The notes beneath the pieces are model-generated. The model saw only the letters and a list, made by a program, of their open reading frames with translations, had not been told where the DNA came from and did no database searches. Made by a program: the position numbers and the translations under genes. A stretch of DNA of 64,000 nucleotides from contig NC_086283.1 of assembly GCF_021018805.1 (NCBI RefSeq), forward strand, positions 60,847,803-60,911,802, written 5' to 3'. Positions 14,753-28,600 of this stretch are shown here, one piece after another. How positions within the stretch are numbered: the stretch's first letter is position 1; each line of letters begins with the position of its first letter. Source of the stretch: Prinia subflava (lineage: Eukaryota > Chordata > Aves > Passeriformes > Cisticolidae).

Positions 14753-14781
14753 TTTTTTTTTTTTTTTTTTTTTTTTTTTTT
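14753..14781 (+). repeat. Poly-T tract (29 T)
   Basis: An uninterrupted run of 29 T. On the minus strand it would be an A-tail, but I recognise no retrocopied gene on its left that would explain it as one. Confidence 0.9.
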
Positions 14782-16175
14782 CTTCCAAGTAATGGCTTGT
14801 CTTATGCTGAGTGTTGGAATGTTCTGCTGGAATCCTGGATTTTTATGACAGGGCACAGCTCAGCATGAGCCACTTCATCATAGTAAATTGTAAGTTTGCC
14901 TCCCAGGTACTCTGGGCAGGACTGGGTATGATGGTGTGCTTAAGAAAAGCATGAAATGGCACAGTTTGCAACTTTACATGGATTCCTCTTCTTATGAGAA
15001 GCAGTATCATTCTGGAATGAAGAATGTCAAGAGAAAAATGAATATGAAAAATAAACTCCATGCCCAACTTAAGCACTTGCTAAAGTCAGGGCTCTCAAAC
15101 TGCAGTGGTCCCAATACTCTTCCAACTTCCTTTGTATTACTGAATCTTTACTGATTTTAATGTCATTAATTCTGATTTATAGCACTAGTGTAGGGACAGG
15201 AAAAGGCATCATCAGTTCGCAATCTCAGGATGCTCCCTGAATTTGGACCCATAATTATGTTTTTAGAAGCAAATGAAAGTTTCCTATTATGTCCACAGCA
15301 AGATCTTTTTAAGAGATAGCAGTTGCACATCCTAAAAAAACCATATACCACTGAGGAGTGAATCAGCTTAGAAAATAGATAGAGAAGATCTGTATCTCTT
15401 TTCATCATTCACAACTCCCAGAGACAATTTTCAGATTCCAGCAATGCTAAGAGCTTGATTTTTCTTTCTCTCTTCACATAAGAAAATTCCTCACGTTTGT
15501 TCTGCATTGCAATTCTGAAACATGGTGTCCTGGAGCTTGATATTCTACGTGCCTTGCAGAATGCTGTGGACCTAATCTTACCTGGTAAAATCCTCTCAAG
15601 TTCCAGTGGAATTCAGGATCTATCAGGAGTAGAAGCAGGCAGAACAGAAGGAAGTGTGAGCTGGTGTGTGTGTATTAGCCATCACACAGGATTTTTTTTG
15701 TGATAGATAGATGCTGGTAGAGGAGCAGGTGGACAGGATACCCCAGCTTCCCTTATGTCACCTGATAAATCTGCTTTGGAAAGGCTGTTCATAAAGAATC
15801 TGAAAATAGACTGACGTCCTCAAACTTCAAACTACAACATTACAGTTGGGATAAAAAAATCTTTTACTGTTACTTTGATGATTTCCTTGAGGTTTCTTTC
15901 TGGTGGAAACAAGCTCAAACATCTTTCTCCCATTTCTTCTGTTATCATTCATCTTTCCTAAAATTGCCCATCACTGGCACCTTTTTTCATTCAGAAAATT
16001 TGAATGCTTAAAACTTTTGGGATGTCTAATCTCTAACGACATCCTAGTTTGGAAATATTCAATGAAACAGACAGTGTAATCTCTATCTTTTTCATGTAGA
16101 AAAAACCTCTTTTCAACTCATTTGGTCTGGAAAAAAGAGAAATTTCCAATGTGTGTCACAGACACACAAACACTT

Positions 16176-16218
16176 TGGCCTTAGCACAAAGCTTAGCACA
16201 AGCTTTGTGCTAAGGCCA
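16176..16218. repeat. Perfect 19-bp inverted repeat with 5-nt loop
   Basis: The left arm 16176-16194 (TGGCCTTAGCACAAAGCTT) is perfectly complementary to the right arm 16200-16218, with loop AGCAC. A short GTGT/ACAC-rich stretch lies just to its left. The palindrome is too long and perfect to be likely by chance in low-GC DNA. It could extrude as a cruciform, fold as an RNA hairpin, or mark the tip of an old inverted-repeat element. No function can be assigned. Confidence 0.9.
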
Positions 16219-17679
16219 TATGTGTTTGAGCAATAATCTCAAAAAAATCAGCTCAAGTTCTTTCTAAAGACAGAGAGACAGTATGTAGATGAGGACTGCA
16301 CTCCCAAAGATTACAGCTGCTGAAAGAGCATTATGTAACCCCTCAGAGTCTGCCTCAGAGAGGCAGAGGAGACCTCCTCCATTTTCCAGAGGAGAGTTTA
16401 TTTTATTGTTTTCTGTCTGGCAGTAGTTGAATATGCAGCATCTGACTTATGAATCCAGGACAATTTTTATTTTATGTGAATTTGTAAAAATTAAAAGGTT
16501 CAAAGTAGAGCAATGTCTGGCAAAGGAATGCTCTCTATTCTGGGAAAATTGTGCTGACCTGTTTTCTCCTGTTTGATCCATACTCATCTCTAAGGATGAC
16601 AGTCCCTGCTGTGGCAACAAGGGTTGTCTGAACAGCAGGGCCCGTCTCTGTCCCTCTCTGCCCTGCACAGGGCATATAAGCTTTGAAAACCTCTGTGTGC
16701 ACAGCCTGAATGCATCCCACCATTCTACCAGTGGCTGGAGCTGGTAGGGGTTCAGCCCCTGGGTACAAGCCCCCCTGCTCCTTCCTGCAGATGTCAGAGG
16801 GGTTTCTGCTCTTTGGATACGGCCTATGACTCAAAAGATGCATCGTAGGATGAGCCAGGAAGACTTATGCTCTTTCACTGTCCTCAATATTCAAAAAACC
16901 CCTGCTGATTAGCCAATCATTAATCAAAGGATTAGCCAGTCCTTTTTTTTTTGATGTTCACTTGTGGGACACATATCAGCTCACAACAGGGACCTTCTTC
17001 ATGTGCTTTTATCCCTTGGCTGATGCTCCAGGGATTCTGATCTGAATCTGTCTACATATAAAATCAGGAAGGGAAAAGAGAGAGAGTGAGTCCCTAGCTC
17101 CCATCACAGATGGCTGATAATTAGTGTGCTGGTTCCATCTCCTTAAAAACATAGCAAAGATAGTTTTCTGGTGACAATGTGATTGACTTCAAGCTGTTTT
17201 GCATCTCAGTAATGGTCTTGGAAAAAAACAGAAAGAATTTCTACCTCTGAATTAAAAATAAACACTTGAAAGATTATTTTAACTTATTTATACTGGGTCA
17301 AATATTACATGCCCTTCAAATTTATTATGTGGGAATTTTTGTCTGAGTGGGATCTGTAGACTTATGGAAATGGAGATATATTAAGAATAACTGTGAAAAC
17401 CTTTTAGATATGAATATCATAATGGACCTTAAAAATAAATATATGTTAAATTAAAAGCCATAGGTGGCTAAACAATGACCCAGTTTTGGATTATCAACAC
17501 TCATTTGCATTCTCAACACATGCTCTGCTCTCAGTCGGGGATCATGTTCTGCTGTGGTGTCTCCTCATTTAGTTGATTCAGTCCCATGGCTCCAGGTGTG
17601 GAGGGTCCATCCCACTACAATCCTCATGGGTACAGCAGTGCTACCCACAGGCAATGCAAGGCATGCAGTCTTCTAGTGG

Positions 17680-18505
17680 TGTCTTGGTTTGGAAAGACAG
17701 GTGTGTACCAGGGAAAGATGGAGCTTCCCTTGGAATGGAGAATGTAAACCCCCTCCCTCCAGATTATTATAATTTTGCAATTAAGGGGTTTTCAGGCAAA
17801 AATATGGGAATAGGAATAACAGTTCTTCACTAGGAATATTAAAAATTGCAAGTGTAATAGTACAAAAACAAGCAGACAAACAAACAAACAAAAAATCCTA
17901 GAAATCTTTACAGAGTCAGAATTCGACCTGACATCCTGTTTGTCAGGGTGTTGGTAGCACTCCAAAGTGAGTCCTCCTGGAGTGACAGATGCGGTTCTCT
18001 TTGAGTAGAGATGATTCTGTAGAGGGGTGGTGAGATGGGTTCCAGATTTCCTCTGGAAATCCAGTGGAAAACAGGCTGTCCTGGTGTACTGAATTGCAGA
18101 TTTTATCCAAGTTTGGAATGCTTGGCTACTCCTACTGGATGGAGCATGTCACAATGGAATGATGTAATTTCATCAGTCATGTGGTGAGCCTTAATGGCCC
18201 ACTAACAGAAGATATCACCTGGAGGCAGGATGGGTCCTGGAAGAGATAAAGAACATGGCTCCATCTGGTTTTAGGAGCTGGGCCATTAACAGAAGACACT
18301 CGCTGCCTCCCCCTCCAGAGTTATGAGGAATGGGTAATGGAAGAGAGAAAGAAAACACCTCCCCAACCAGTTTCAACAGATATACAATGGAATACACATT
18401 TTTGGTAACATATTGCAACCCAGGACAAATGGATAAACTGTTACTCATTCTCAATTATCTACCTCCACCTTAAACACTTCCCAGACAAATAAAAATCCCC
18501 AAACA
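17680..18505 (-). mobile_element. ERV LTR relic, TGTCTTGG family, copy A
   Basis: It begins on the plus strand with TGTCTTGGTTTGG and shares its first 150 bases or so closely with the LTR at 41600, including the blocks CCTTGGAATGGAGAATGT and TAGGAATAAC. The reverse complement of the latter continues into a poly-A-signal-like stretch, which suggests the LTR reads on the minus strand. The right end is placed at CCCCAAACA by analogy with copy B. No clean 5-bp target duplication is found, so that edge is tentative. No viral coding sequence lies beside it, so it is a solo LTR or a fragment. Confidence 0.65.
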
Positions 18506-19359
18506 CTCTATGGTTTACAAAGTTTTGAGGAGAACACCAAATTCTTCAGGGAGGCAGAACATAGGACTCATTCTGCAGAGCTCTGTTTTCCTTTGTAATG
18601 CCAGTCTTGCTCACATCCTTCAGTCACCTCTTCTTGTCATCATCTCTCCCCATGTTAGAAATGATATTTATTTTTCTGCCTCACTTTCTTAATTACATTT
18701 CTGCTAAAGGGAAATGGGGACCCTCTGTCACCAGTAGCTTTGATGAATGATGAGGCTAAGGCCAGATCCTGTAGGATGTCTATAGCAGTCTTGGAATTTT
18801 ACCACTTCTGATGTCAGCATCTCACTGTTGGGAATTATTTTCCTTGCTGCAGTTCAGTTGAAGAAGTTAAACAAAACAGTGCAACTACTTGGATGAAAAT
18901 GATGTTAAGCTGGTCTTCAGTATGCTTAAGAATTATCCAGATGTTACTACAGCTCTAAGTAAAATTTGAAGTTTGCTGTGAAAGCTTAATTTTAATTAAA
19001 TGTCTGTGGGACAGATTCTGACTTCACACCAATTGAGCGATCAGCTTATGCCAAGTGAGATTAAAATCTGTCAGCCTGGTCTCCTTCAGTGAAGACAAGA
19101 TGAAAAATAACCAGACTATGCTTCTTCTGGGACCTGTGCATTAATCTTGCAACCTCAGTAATGAGGCATAGACTGGTGCTGTATGTTGTACAGAAAACAC
19201 AAAACACAGTCTGACCATGCCAGGAGCAACCCTGGATCTGACTTCACTTGGTAAAGATCATCTGTGTGCCTTTGGGCATGTGTGTGTCTCTGGGTTTAAT
19301 GCATTTCCTCAACAATCCAAAAAGGCTTGTACTGAGGGTCAAGTAATATGCTTTGACCC
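18506..19359. other. Gene-free spacer between two LTRs
   Basis: I recognise nothing here. In particular there are no retroviral gag, pol or env frames, so the flanking LTRs belong to different families and do not form one provirus. Confidence 0.45.
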
Positions 19360-19962
19360 TGTTCTTGTGCTTTAAACCCAAATGGAAAACTAAGCACCAA
19401 GCAGCCTCTCGCTCAGCCCTTTGCTAACACCTCTACACCACAGTGGAATGGTGAGGAGAATCAAAAGTAAAACTTGTTGGCTAAAATAAGGACAGTTTAA
19501 TATTTGAAATCAAAGTAAAATACCAATAACAATGGTAAATAATAGACAAAGTAATAATAGTAATATTGGGAAAGGAAAAGTGATGCACAAGACAATTGCT
19601 CTCCCCACTCCGACTGATGCCAGATCCCATTCCCAAATCCAGAGTGGCCACCCTCTGGGTAACTCCCTCAGTTTATATAGTGGGCATGATGTCCCATGGT
19701 ATGGAATATCCCTTCAATCAGCCTAGGTCACTTGTCCCAGCTATGCTCCCTCCCAGTTTTGTTTGCATACCCTGTCCACTCTGTCCCTGGCAGAGTATGA
19801 GACAGGGATAAAAGAAGTCCGTGATTTAGGATTAACATGACTCAGTAAGACCCAAAATATCAGTGTGTTATCAACACCATTCTCATTCTGAATCCAAAAC
19901 ACAACACTGGAACAGCTACTGAGGGAGAGGAAGTTAACCCTACTCTCACTGAAACCAGAACA
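19360..19962 (-). mobile_element. Avian ERVL-type solo LTR
   Basis: The plus strand reads TGTTCTTGTG at the left edge and ends GAAACCAGAACA. In between are blocks typical of a very common bird ERVL LTR: an AAGTAAAACTTG stretch, a TAATAATAG-rich stretch, GTTTATATAGTGGGCATGA, CCATGGTATGGAATA, GTGTGTTATCAACAC and a final GAAGTTAACCCTACTC. The TATA-like block reads TATATAAAC on the minus strand, so transcription would run leftwards. The expected 5-bp target duplication is not intact. No internal viral sequence is adjacent. Confidence 0.85.
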
Positions 19963-22580
19963 CCTATACATGTGTTGAATAGGACTGAGATGTGATCAGA
20001 TTTTCTCGATGAAATAACTATTGCCATACCAATTTGCTGCAGTGTATCCTTCTTTCAGCTTTTTATCAGTTGTGACACGTGCAATTGATGCCAGTTAAAA
20101 GCCTTCTTTTTATTGACTTAGTATTGTCCTAAAGTGCCTCTAACTCATTGTGGTCCAATTTTTAAAGCCTTCCAGGAATGCAAAGTTTTAGTGATTAAGG
20201 AGTACAGTCATCATCATCATCTTTTAGAATTGAAAATCTCTGCAGTTTAGAGAGAAGCCAGTGAGTGATTCCCCAGCCTCTACACAATTATGACACTTGC
20301 TTCCATGCACTTGTATTACATCAGACTAGTGAGCAGTAACAAGGTACAGGTTTTTACTTCTCTGGAGTAAGACAGGAATGGCTGTGAAAAAATGAAAAAA
20401 GAAAAGTCTCTTGGTACAGCTATATAACATCTTGTTGACAGTCTCAAAACCTTTTTATCTTCTTCATTTATGCATTTAAAATCTCACTGATCTTATTTTG
20501 GTTGGCTAATATTTCTGTCCAATTTTTTTGTAAATCACCATATGGTGAAAATACATATATGTGAGAAAAACTCTTCACCAAGTTGAGCTGAATTCACTGG
20601 ATGTTGCCAAAACATGAACCAAACAATTAAAGCAATGCTTGGAAAAGGTTTTAGGAGATAGATTTCTGGAGTGCCCATACTTTTGGAAATGCAATGAGGC
20701 AGTGGACTGAACAGAGAATATTACTGAAGAAGATGCTTTCTCAGTGTGGGTGTATATGGTTGTTTCTTTCCCAGATCAATGAGTATTTAGGAAACTGCCT
20801 CCAGCTGGGGAAACAACTGTGTAGCTCCACGGTGGCACTGTTCTGGAAGTCTGAATGTGCTGGTTCAGACCACAGTCAAAGAGTGCAGCAAATGCTGAGC
20901 TTATTAGCTATAAGAAGACCTTTGTCTGTCTTTTTAATTTTTTGTTTTATTTAAGTGTATGACAAACAAGTGTCAGCCTGAAAATTTTTGGTTTCTTTTA
21001 TTTATTGTTTTAGTTGGCCATTTTGGATAGTTCTGGCAGATGGATGAAGGGAAATAACAATTTGCATACTCATTTTGAGCAGGGGTGTTTAGCAGACGGC
21101 ATGAAAGTGAGATTTGTTCAGTCAGTGCAGTTTGAACACAAAGGGAATGTTCACCATCAGCCATTAAGTATTGCAGCTGTTTTCCTGTGAAATCACATAA
21201 GGTACCTTCTAAGCATTTTTGTCATTATCAACTTACACTTATTGCATTGGACAGGAACTGAAGAGACTGAAGTAAATCATGCCATTAGAGTGAAAATAAG
21301 GAGCTGTCACATGATCCATTTCCAGCTCCCAGTTTATGAACCTGTCTGATCCTGAAGACATAATATATGTTTTGTGATGCAGCATCCTGAAGCTCCAGTT
21401 CTCTCAGTGGAAAAAGGATAATTTTCTCCCTTGCAGATAATTTCAAGCTGGTATCAGTGCTTTTTACTGTGCAGCTTTTCCGCTCAGGTGGAAACTCGAG
21501 CTCATTGCTTTAATGCAGCTCTTGGAAGACAACTGGCTCACCTTCAGCCAGACCTGAACCTCTGCAGAGTGAGCTCTCCATCAGCTGCAGCAGGTGAAAT
21601 TGGCATGACAAACTGTTTTTGAGGTGCCAGTGCTGATTTTTTTTTCTTGTAGTGCCTGACAGAAAGGCTGAAAAGCCTCCCATTTCTCTGCTATGCCCCT
21701 TAAGGCTCCTCCAGGCCCTGTGCCACCAGCAAATAAAGACTGCAACTGCAGTGCAGCTCTGCAGTCAGACCTTTTAGAGGTATTGGCCCACCATTAAGAA
21801 CTCTGCAGTGTATTTGAATTTTTCTTCTGTAATGATTGGGAGAGTAAGAGTCACCTTTAGCTGACTTGAAAGCAGTAGATGAAAACTGCCTCAGATTAAA
21901 AAAAAACCCCCTATAATTGTGACATTCTGCATGGAAAGTTCCACTTGCAAAGATGAATGTTTCATTAATTTTTAAGGATGTGAAGCTGTACTGAAACATT
22001 AACTAGAGCATTTGCTGTCTAGCCAATGCACTAATACCATGCAACAGTCATATTATTTTACTATGTTAAAATCGTCTTCAAAAACTTCGCTAAACCTAAA
22101 ATGGTGAAACTTCAAAGTGCAGTTTTATTCTTATGAATGATTAGATAGAAGAAATGACTAATTTTCTCACTGAAAAATTACTATGAACTACTCCTCAAAT
22201 AAACCTTGAATAATGTAAATCTCAATCTAAGATGCTGCCTAAAAGAGATGGGGTAGATTCTATTATTCATAAACAGTGATCTGTCTCTGGAAATTATCCC
22301 TAAACCTCATTTTTCTTATCACTACTCAATACCCTGTCGGCAGACAAACAACACCTAGTGGCTAGATCTGACCATTGTATTAATGCAATGGTTTCCTCTT
22401 TTTCTTTAAAACAAATTTCTCAGAAAATGTTAGAAATAACAAGAGAAAAGAAAGCTAGTTGTCTTCTCCCTTATTTGAGGTGTTTTGTAGTCACCCATAT
22501 AGTTCAAAAAATGCACTAAACTGTCTGACCTAAGGGAAATTATTATATAATGCAGGAAGCAGTTAGAAATAAAAGATGTT
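19963..22580. other. Gene-free stretch
   Basis: No exon, RNA gene or transposon was recognised. A short CATCATCATCATC run is at about 20208-20220. Short frames are unsupported. Confidence 0.45.
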
Positions 22581-22636
22581 TGTAAAGTTGGCTGGGAGGT
22601 TGTTATCTTGTAAAGTTGGCTGGGAGGTTGTTATCT
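22581..22636. repeat. Perfect 28-bp tandem duplication
   Basis: Two identical adjacent copies (22581-22608 and 22609-22636), each beginning TGTAAAGTTGGCTGGGAGG. The perfect identity means the duplication is recent, or polymorphic, or an assembly effect. Confidence 0.95.
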
Positions 22637-25600
22637 TTGAGAGTTTGCTGAGCATATCTGGTTTCACTAGCAACAATTTTCCTAAATTTCAGCTGTGGTT
22701 TTCAGTTTTTCAGTTAATGTGTATCCTCTTCTGTCTCTGCATAACCAATTTTTGCCAGTGAAAGGCAAAGGAACTTGGCAAACCAAGTAATCTCAAAAGA
22801 GTCCAGAATGCAGTCTTCTGTTGATATATCCAGGAGAAAAGGCCATTGAAGAATCTTAGGGAAGGATCTGTGCCTTTTACTTGGGAATTTTTTTGTTAGA
22901 ACAAAGTTTGCATTACTTTGATTTTGGTATTCAGTTCCTTTCTAGAGTCTTAAAAATGAAGGACCACACATGATTTCCATGATGACATTTAGAGATGGAA
23001 GTAGCACATTCCTAAAATGTGTATTTTATAAGTGGAATGCCAGTGCAAAAAGCATTTTGGGTTTATATTATATACTTGCATCTTGGGTGCTGCTGAGACC
23101 AATTTAAATGTTAACTCATTCTGTTAAGTGTAATTATCCCAAGAATATTAAGGCAAACATTAAAAAACCAACAATAAAGCAACCCTCCAAAAAATCACAG
23201 AATTGATGCCTTTCACCTCCAGGTTTGGAGAATCCAGGTGTGATGTACTGCATGCTCTGTAATCAGAGAGTGAAAGTTAGAAATATCTCTGGGAAAGACC
23301 ATAGGAAGATGTGGTGTCTGTGTGCCAAGGTACAATGTCTAAGTTGTGAAAAACTAATTCAAGAATATTTTGTAAATCAGGAAATATCACAAAAGAGACC
23401 CCATCTAATTTGCCATCTGAAAGATTTTGTTTTCAACCAATCTACAGTATCCTCAGCACTGCATAAAATATCTTCTGTTCACGAATACATTCTATTTGCT
23501 TAATTGTGCCATTATTTGTTTGCCTTTTTTGTCCTTATTGACAGGCAGAAATCAAAATTTATTAGACTTTCATTAAGCTAGATTTTTTATCCTTCCTGCA
23601 AATACAAGAATGAAGCCTGTGGAGAAAGGAGGAAAGAGTATAGCTGCACTGCAGGAAGATATGAAATGCACTTAAGAAAGGTATGATACTATTTCATCCA
23701 AACCTACTCATATTTTCCTGCCTTCCTGTTACTTTCTGCATTTTAAGTATATGTTATCCCTTTTCCAGAAGAACATTCTGGTGGTATTCTGAAATTCTCT
23801 CTTATTGAAACAGAAGCCTTGGAAGAAATCTTTGTTGTTGAAACGTATTTTCTGGTTGGCTTACGATGTTATAAAATTTTCTGACCTCTAGTATGAACAT
23901 TGCAAATTCTCCAAAATAGATTCTGCCACTGAAAAGTTGCTAAGCAACTAATCCTGTCTGATCTATTGTAGTTCAAATAAATGAAACAGACATATAGAAG
24001 AGAGTTTATAAACCTAATGGGTTGTAAAAAACAAACAAACCTAAACCCATAAACAAATACATAAAATCTGTATTTAATAGCAAAATAAATAACTGAAGGA
24101 GAACAAAAAAAACCCTGCCAAAATCCCTAGCTCACAAGAAGCATCTGAAAATATTTTAAGCAAAAGCAGAAAAGGGTCAGCATTGTCATTTCACAGGTCC
24201 AGATTAGCTGTCACTTCTCTCTGCTCTTTGGCATCCTCGATGGTTACTTAATGTCCTTTTTGCTGGGTATTTCTCCTTGCATGATATAGCAAGTGTTACT
24301 CAGATAGTTAAAAATAAGCTCTTATTCATCTTTCAGATGAGCTGTCATGATTTTTTTAAAAAGTTTATCTCTAGAGTCAGGGGAAAGCTTCTCTGTGCTT
24401 CCAAGCTGTACCTCCCATTTTTGTAGTCTGGCCTCAGTTCAATCCAGAAGAAGGAGGAGATGCAGCTCTTTGCTGTGAGCAGACTCAGATCCAGGTTGAC
24501 CTGGAGCAACCCTCCAGATACCCATCATGTTTGCAGCCAAATAGCTTTTCCCATTTGAGGCAAACTATGCACATTTTTTTGCCAACTTGGGTGATTGTGA
24601 GGGTTTCTTTTTCTATCTTGCTTTGCCTCCTGCAGGTTCATATTGTTGGATGGATAAAACTTTAGCTTTTATTTTGAGGCCAGGGCCCTGACAGCTTCAG
24701 CTGGTGCCATAGTTTTCTCCCCTAATTAGCTGTACCTGTGATTTTAAGTCTCAAACCTCTGTAATTTATAGTAACGTCTGTAAGATTATCCTTATCACTA
24801 TAATCCCTTGGATGCTTTCACCTCTACAACACAATGTGGATTCTTCCCTTCCATGATCAGGACTATAGTGCAAGATAATTGTCACAAAATGTATTGCATA
24901 TTCTTAAGGAAAAGGAAGCTGTTTTTATGGTACTAAATCTTCTTGTGTTTGATTTCAGGCCTTTCAGGCTCTCGCACTCACAAGTGCCAAGATGTCTGTG
25001 GTATGGTTGTGGTACCTGGGTGAAGCACAAGCATAACGGGTTCTGTCTGCATTTTTTGGCTACCTCTTGGCTAGTAACAACAAAATGTGTTTCAGACAGA
25101 TGTTTTACATCCAATAGAAAACATCATCTACAATGTGCTAATGATTTGTCTGAGTTCATGCTTGCTTCAATTTTCTTAAATCTTGGGTCAGGTTGCTGTC
25201 CATTGGTTGAGTCTTCTGCCTCATTTTAAATACATGAGCCATGTCTATAGCCCTTTCTTTTTGACCTAGTGGACAAAAAGGAGGTATAAGGGATACATCA
25301 CAGCCTTTTAGCTATTCTGCTGCTCTGAGGATTGCAGGTCTTCTGCTGATGGACTGTCTGGCCTGTGGACCCATCTGCCAGAAACAGGATTCATACCAAC
25401 TCTGATTCCACAAACTGTTACATATTTCTGCACTGATTTATGATCAGAGTCACAGTTTTTTACTTACAGACTGTAGGCCTGGGAGGTGTCTTTGAGATGA
25501 AATGTTGGTAAAATGAAAGCAGAAAATAAAACTTCACAACTGTACTGTGAAGCTGTGTATTTGTTTACATGCTGTAAAAACTACATTGGAGGTCTTTAAA

Positions 25601-28600
25601 GTCATTATTAGAAGGGCAGAAGAAAACTTAAAAGTGAAAATAGTGATTTTGAGAAAAGTTAATGGAAAACAGAAGAATCCCAGTAGCCTTCTTTCACCAT
25701 TCCCAGAAAGATGCTGATCCTTTCAGGTCTGACTCAAAGCTAGGACTTTTCCACTGACTTGTTTGGGCCAAACCTCTGTTTTATTTTAAAAGTGTAAAAA
25801 CTGCTTGACCTAAGGTAAAGGCCAATATGTAACTCAGAATTAAAATAGGAACCTCAAATCCTTTTCTCATTATTATTCACTTGAGAAACAACTTCTGTTC
25901 CAGTCTTGTTAAGTTGTTTGACAGAGAAATCAGTCACTCCTCAGAAAAAAAGGAATGGAAATGAGTTATTTCTATTTTCTCCTGGTGTTTATGCAAGTTT
26001 CCCCTTAAGCACTTACCAGAATGAAAGCTTTTCATCTAACACTTTAATTCTGTACACTTTTTCCAGGGACCAAGAAAATAAAATAATAGTGGCACTCAAT
26101 GAAAGGGAAAAAGTAATCACTGGAGAGGAAACACTACAGGAGCAGGTAACTCTCACAACTTATTGAATACAGTCAGCATAATTATTATACCTTTTTAATG
26201 ACTATCATTGCATGTGAATGCTATTCATGGAAATTCCAGGTGCTCGTTTGGAAAGAGTTTCTCTCATAGTGCAGGGAGTAGGAATAGGGATTTGCAAAGA
26301 GTGTTTTTTAAACAGGTTTTCTCTCAACATGCCAGATTTTATAATTTTAAGGAGATCTCGGGAGTGAAGAGCTGGGCTGAAACTCTGATATGTATGAAAT
26401 TCTTATGCTGTTCAGATACTATATTTTGCATACAGTATCTCAAAGAAACATTTTAGTCTGTCAGGTGTTTCATTTACCAAACAAGTGTCACACTGATTTC
26501 TTCTCTGGTCCTGACCACTCTGGGCTATTCAGTTTGCCACTACTTTGGGAAAGGACATGTCACTTTTCATTTTCCTTGCAAAAATCCTTACCCTTCTGAC
26601 ACCTTCATATTTGATCTCACAAAATGTTGTTCAAAGACCAGAGAAGAAAGTGTCCCCGTTGGTGCAGCTTGTGTGTGAGGCCCTGCAGGGAGAAGAAACA
26701 CATGATGGGGTTAGTATGGGGATTCTTACAGCCTCTCTCATGTTATGCCTGCAAAATTGTGTCACCACACTTCTTGCCAGCAGTTCTCATGAGGACTGTT
26801 CTTCCTGCTCTGGAGACATCATAGCGTGCTTGAAAAGTAATCTGTTGAAGCCAAATGAGTTGAAAATGTATGCCAACATACTTTTGCTTTTTTCTCCCCT
26901 CATCTAGCTCTTGCTTCCTTTCATTTCATGTTATCCACTGCACTGGTGTTAATAATTTTCTTGGTGCCTTTCAGACCCATTTATTTACCTTAATCTATAA
27001 CATCCGTAGTTTGCCCCTGCAGTAAACAAACACATTATGCTTTCTGCCTTCTTTCACCTTTAAAATCTTCCCCTCTACTCAAATCCTTAGCCCTGTATTA
27101 TTTCTTTCCTGATGCCTTGCAAATGGCAGTAAATTACAAACCAGCAAAACTTGTTTGAAGAAAATTTACCAGAGCAAACAAAGTATTGAGGAGTCTGAAT
27201 CCGTGGTCCCGTGACAAGCAGACAACATGACTGACAGACTTTTGTTCAGTAGTACTGCTGGTCCAGAACTAATGAGCAATTATGTTTCTTGACTGATGAG
27301 CAATTATGACTCAACTAAGAGTCCTGCATTTGGTTTCTCACCACTAGGCAGCAATTCTTCTCAATACTCAAATTTTGCTTGAAAGCTGGATATTAGAAGT
27401 TACCCAGAGATTGGGTAAAAAGTATCTGCTTTCCTTTGTTGCATGCACTGTATGCGGACTGTTACTGTGTGATGTCTTTTGGTTTACAAAAGCTGACTTT
27501 AGTCTGCAGGAAGAGAGTTTTGAAGTTTAATTTCTCATGTTAGGGTAAAACTTCTCTTAGGAATTTTTGATCTGTCTTCTGATGCAAATAGTTTAGAGTA
27601 GTCTTGTCTTGGCAGTAGAGTATACTTTCACAAACCCCAAAGTGATGTTTTCCTTGTCCAAAACCCCATTCCTGCTGCTTTCTACTAAGCGGACATCAGG
27701 GATTGTGAGACAGTGGAGCCGCAGACTTCAGCTAAGCCTGCTGCTTTGTTTTCAACAGCAGCCCTTGTGTAAACCAATTAATTCTTACAGCCTGTGTTTA
27801 TGTCTGCCCAGAGTGCTCATAATACTCTGCTATGGGCAGTAAAAGAACCTGTTTTATAACCTGAAGGTCCACATGAAAAAGAGGGTAAAAAGTATGTAGC
27901 CCACAAAAAGTATCATATTGGCGATAATCAGAATTTTCTCAAGAGCTCTCCCTTGAATATGGGGTATGGCTATTTTCTAAGTGAGGCTGACATCCAGACT
28001 TGCATTTTTCTGGAGATTAAACAAATGAATCCATCCATCTACCTGTCTACCATAGTGCAGCTGGATACCAGAACCGTGCCTGTGTGTGAACCCAGTGCTC
28101 CTGAATCACTAATTTGAGGATAACCCAGGAGCTTGCCAACTAGTTTTCATCAGAAGGCCAACAGACTCGCTGCAGGTGATGGAGCCCCTTGGAACCAAGT
28201 GAGAGACTCAACTTCTGGCCACCTTCACAATTTAGTATTCAACTATTGGAGGAAGGAACTCTCCTGTTATAACCTCATTCTTATCCAATTCATATGTTTA
28301 AAAGTACCACTCAATATCCTGGTGGGACAATCTGACCTTTCCTTCCAAAGGTGGTCCTGGTAGCAGAACTGATTGAATGAGTACATCGCTAAACCTCTTG
28401 TAAGCAGGCATTTAAAGCTTTTCATGCAGCAGAAGTCGTGCAGTGCAGCCTTTTGTACATCATTAAGCTATTTAAGACTTTTTGTGTTTGGTTTATAAAA
28501 TACATAGTGATGGATTATGTTTGTGTTTGAGTGGTCTCAAAGGAGTGGAGCCAGCTGGGCTGTAGGGACTAAGAAGGGAAGAGGTATGAGTGATCTCATT

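Larger units (their letters stand above)
9401..16175. other. Gene-free stretch
   Basis: I see no supported gene. The longest open frame (13088-13618, 176 codons) begins in a TA-rich microsatellite, has no recognisable domain and looks like a chance frame. Simple sequence includes a TA-rich patch near 13060-13110 and a T run at 14753-14781. Confidence 0.45.

Noticed and set aside
14753..14781. Poly-T run as the A-tail of a minus-strand retrocopy
   Set aside because: No gene-like sequence precedes it on the minus strand and no flanking duplication is visible.
17573..17833. Open frame across the left edge of an LTR
   Set aside because: It crosses the repeat boundary and is explained by the LTR sequence.
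17680..19962. The two neighbouring LTRs as ends of one provirus
   Set aside because: They belong to different families and the spacer has no viral genes or primer site.
23225..23503. Frame with CxxC-like pairs suggesting a zinc finger
   Set aside because: The pairs are not followed by the His/Cys partners needed for any zinc-finger class.
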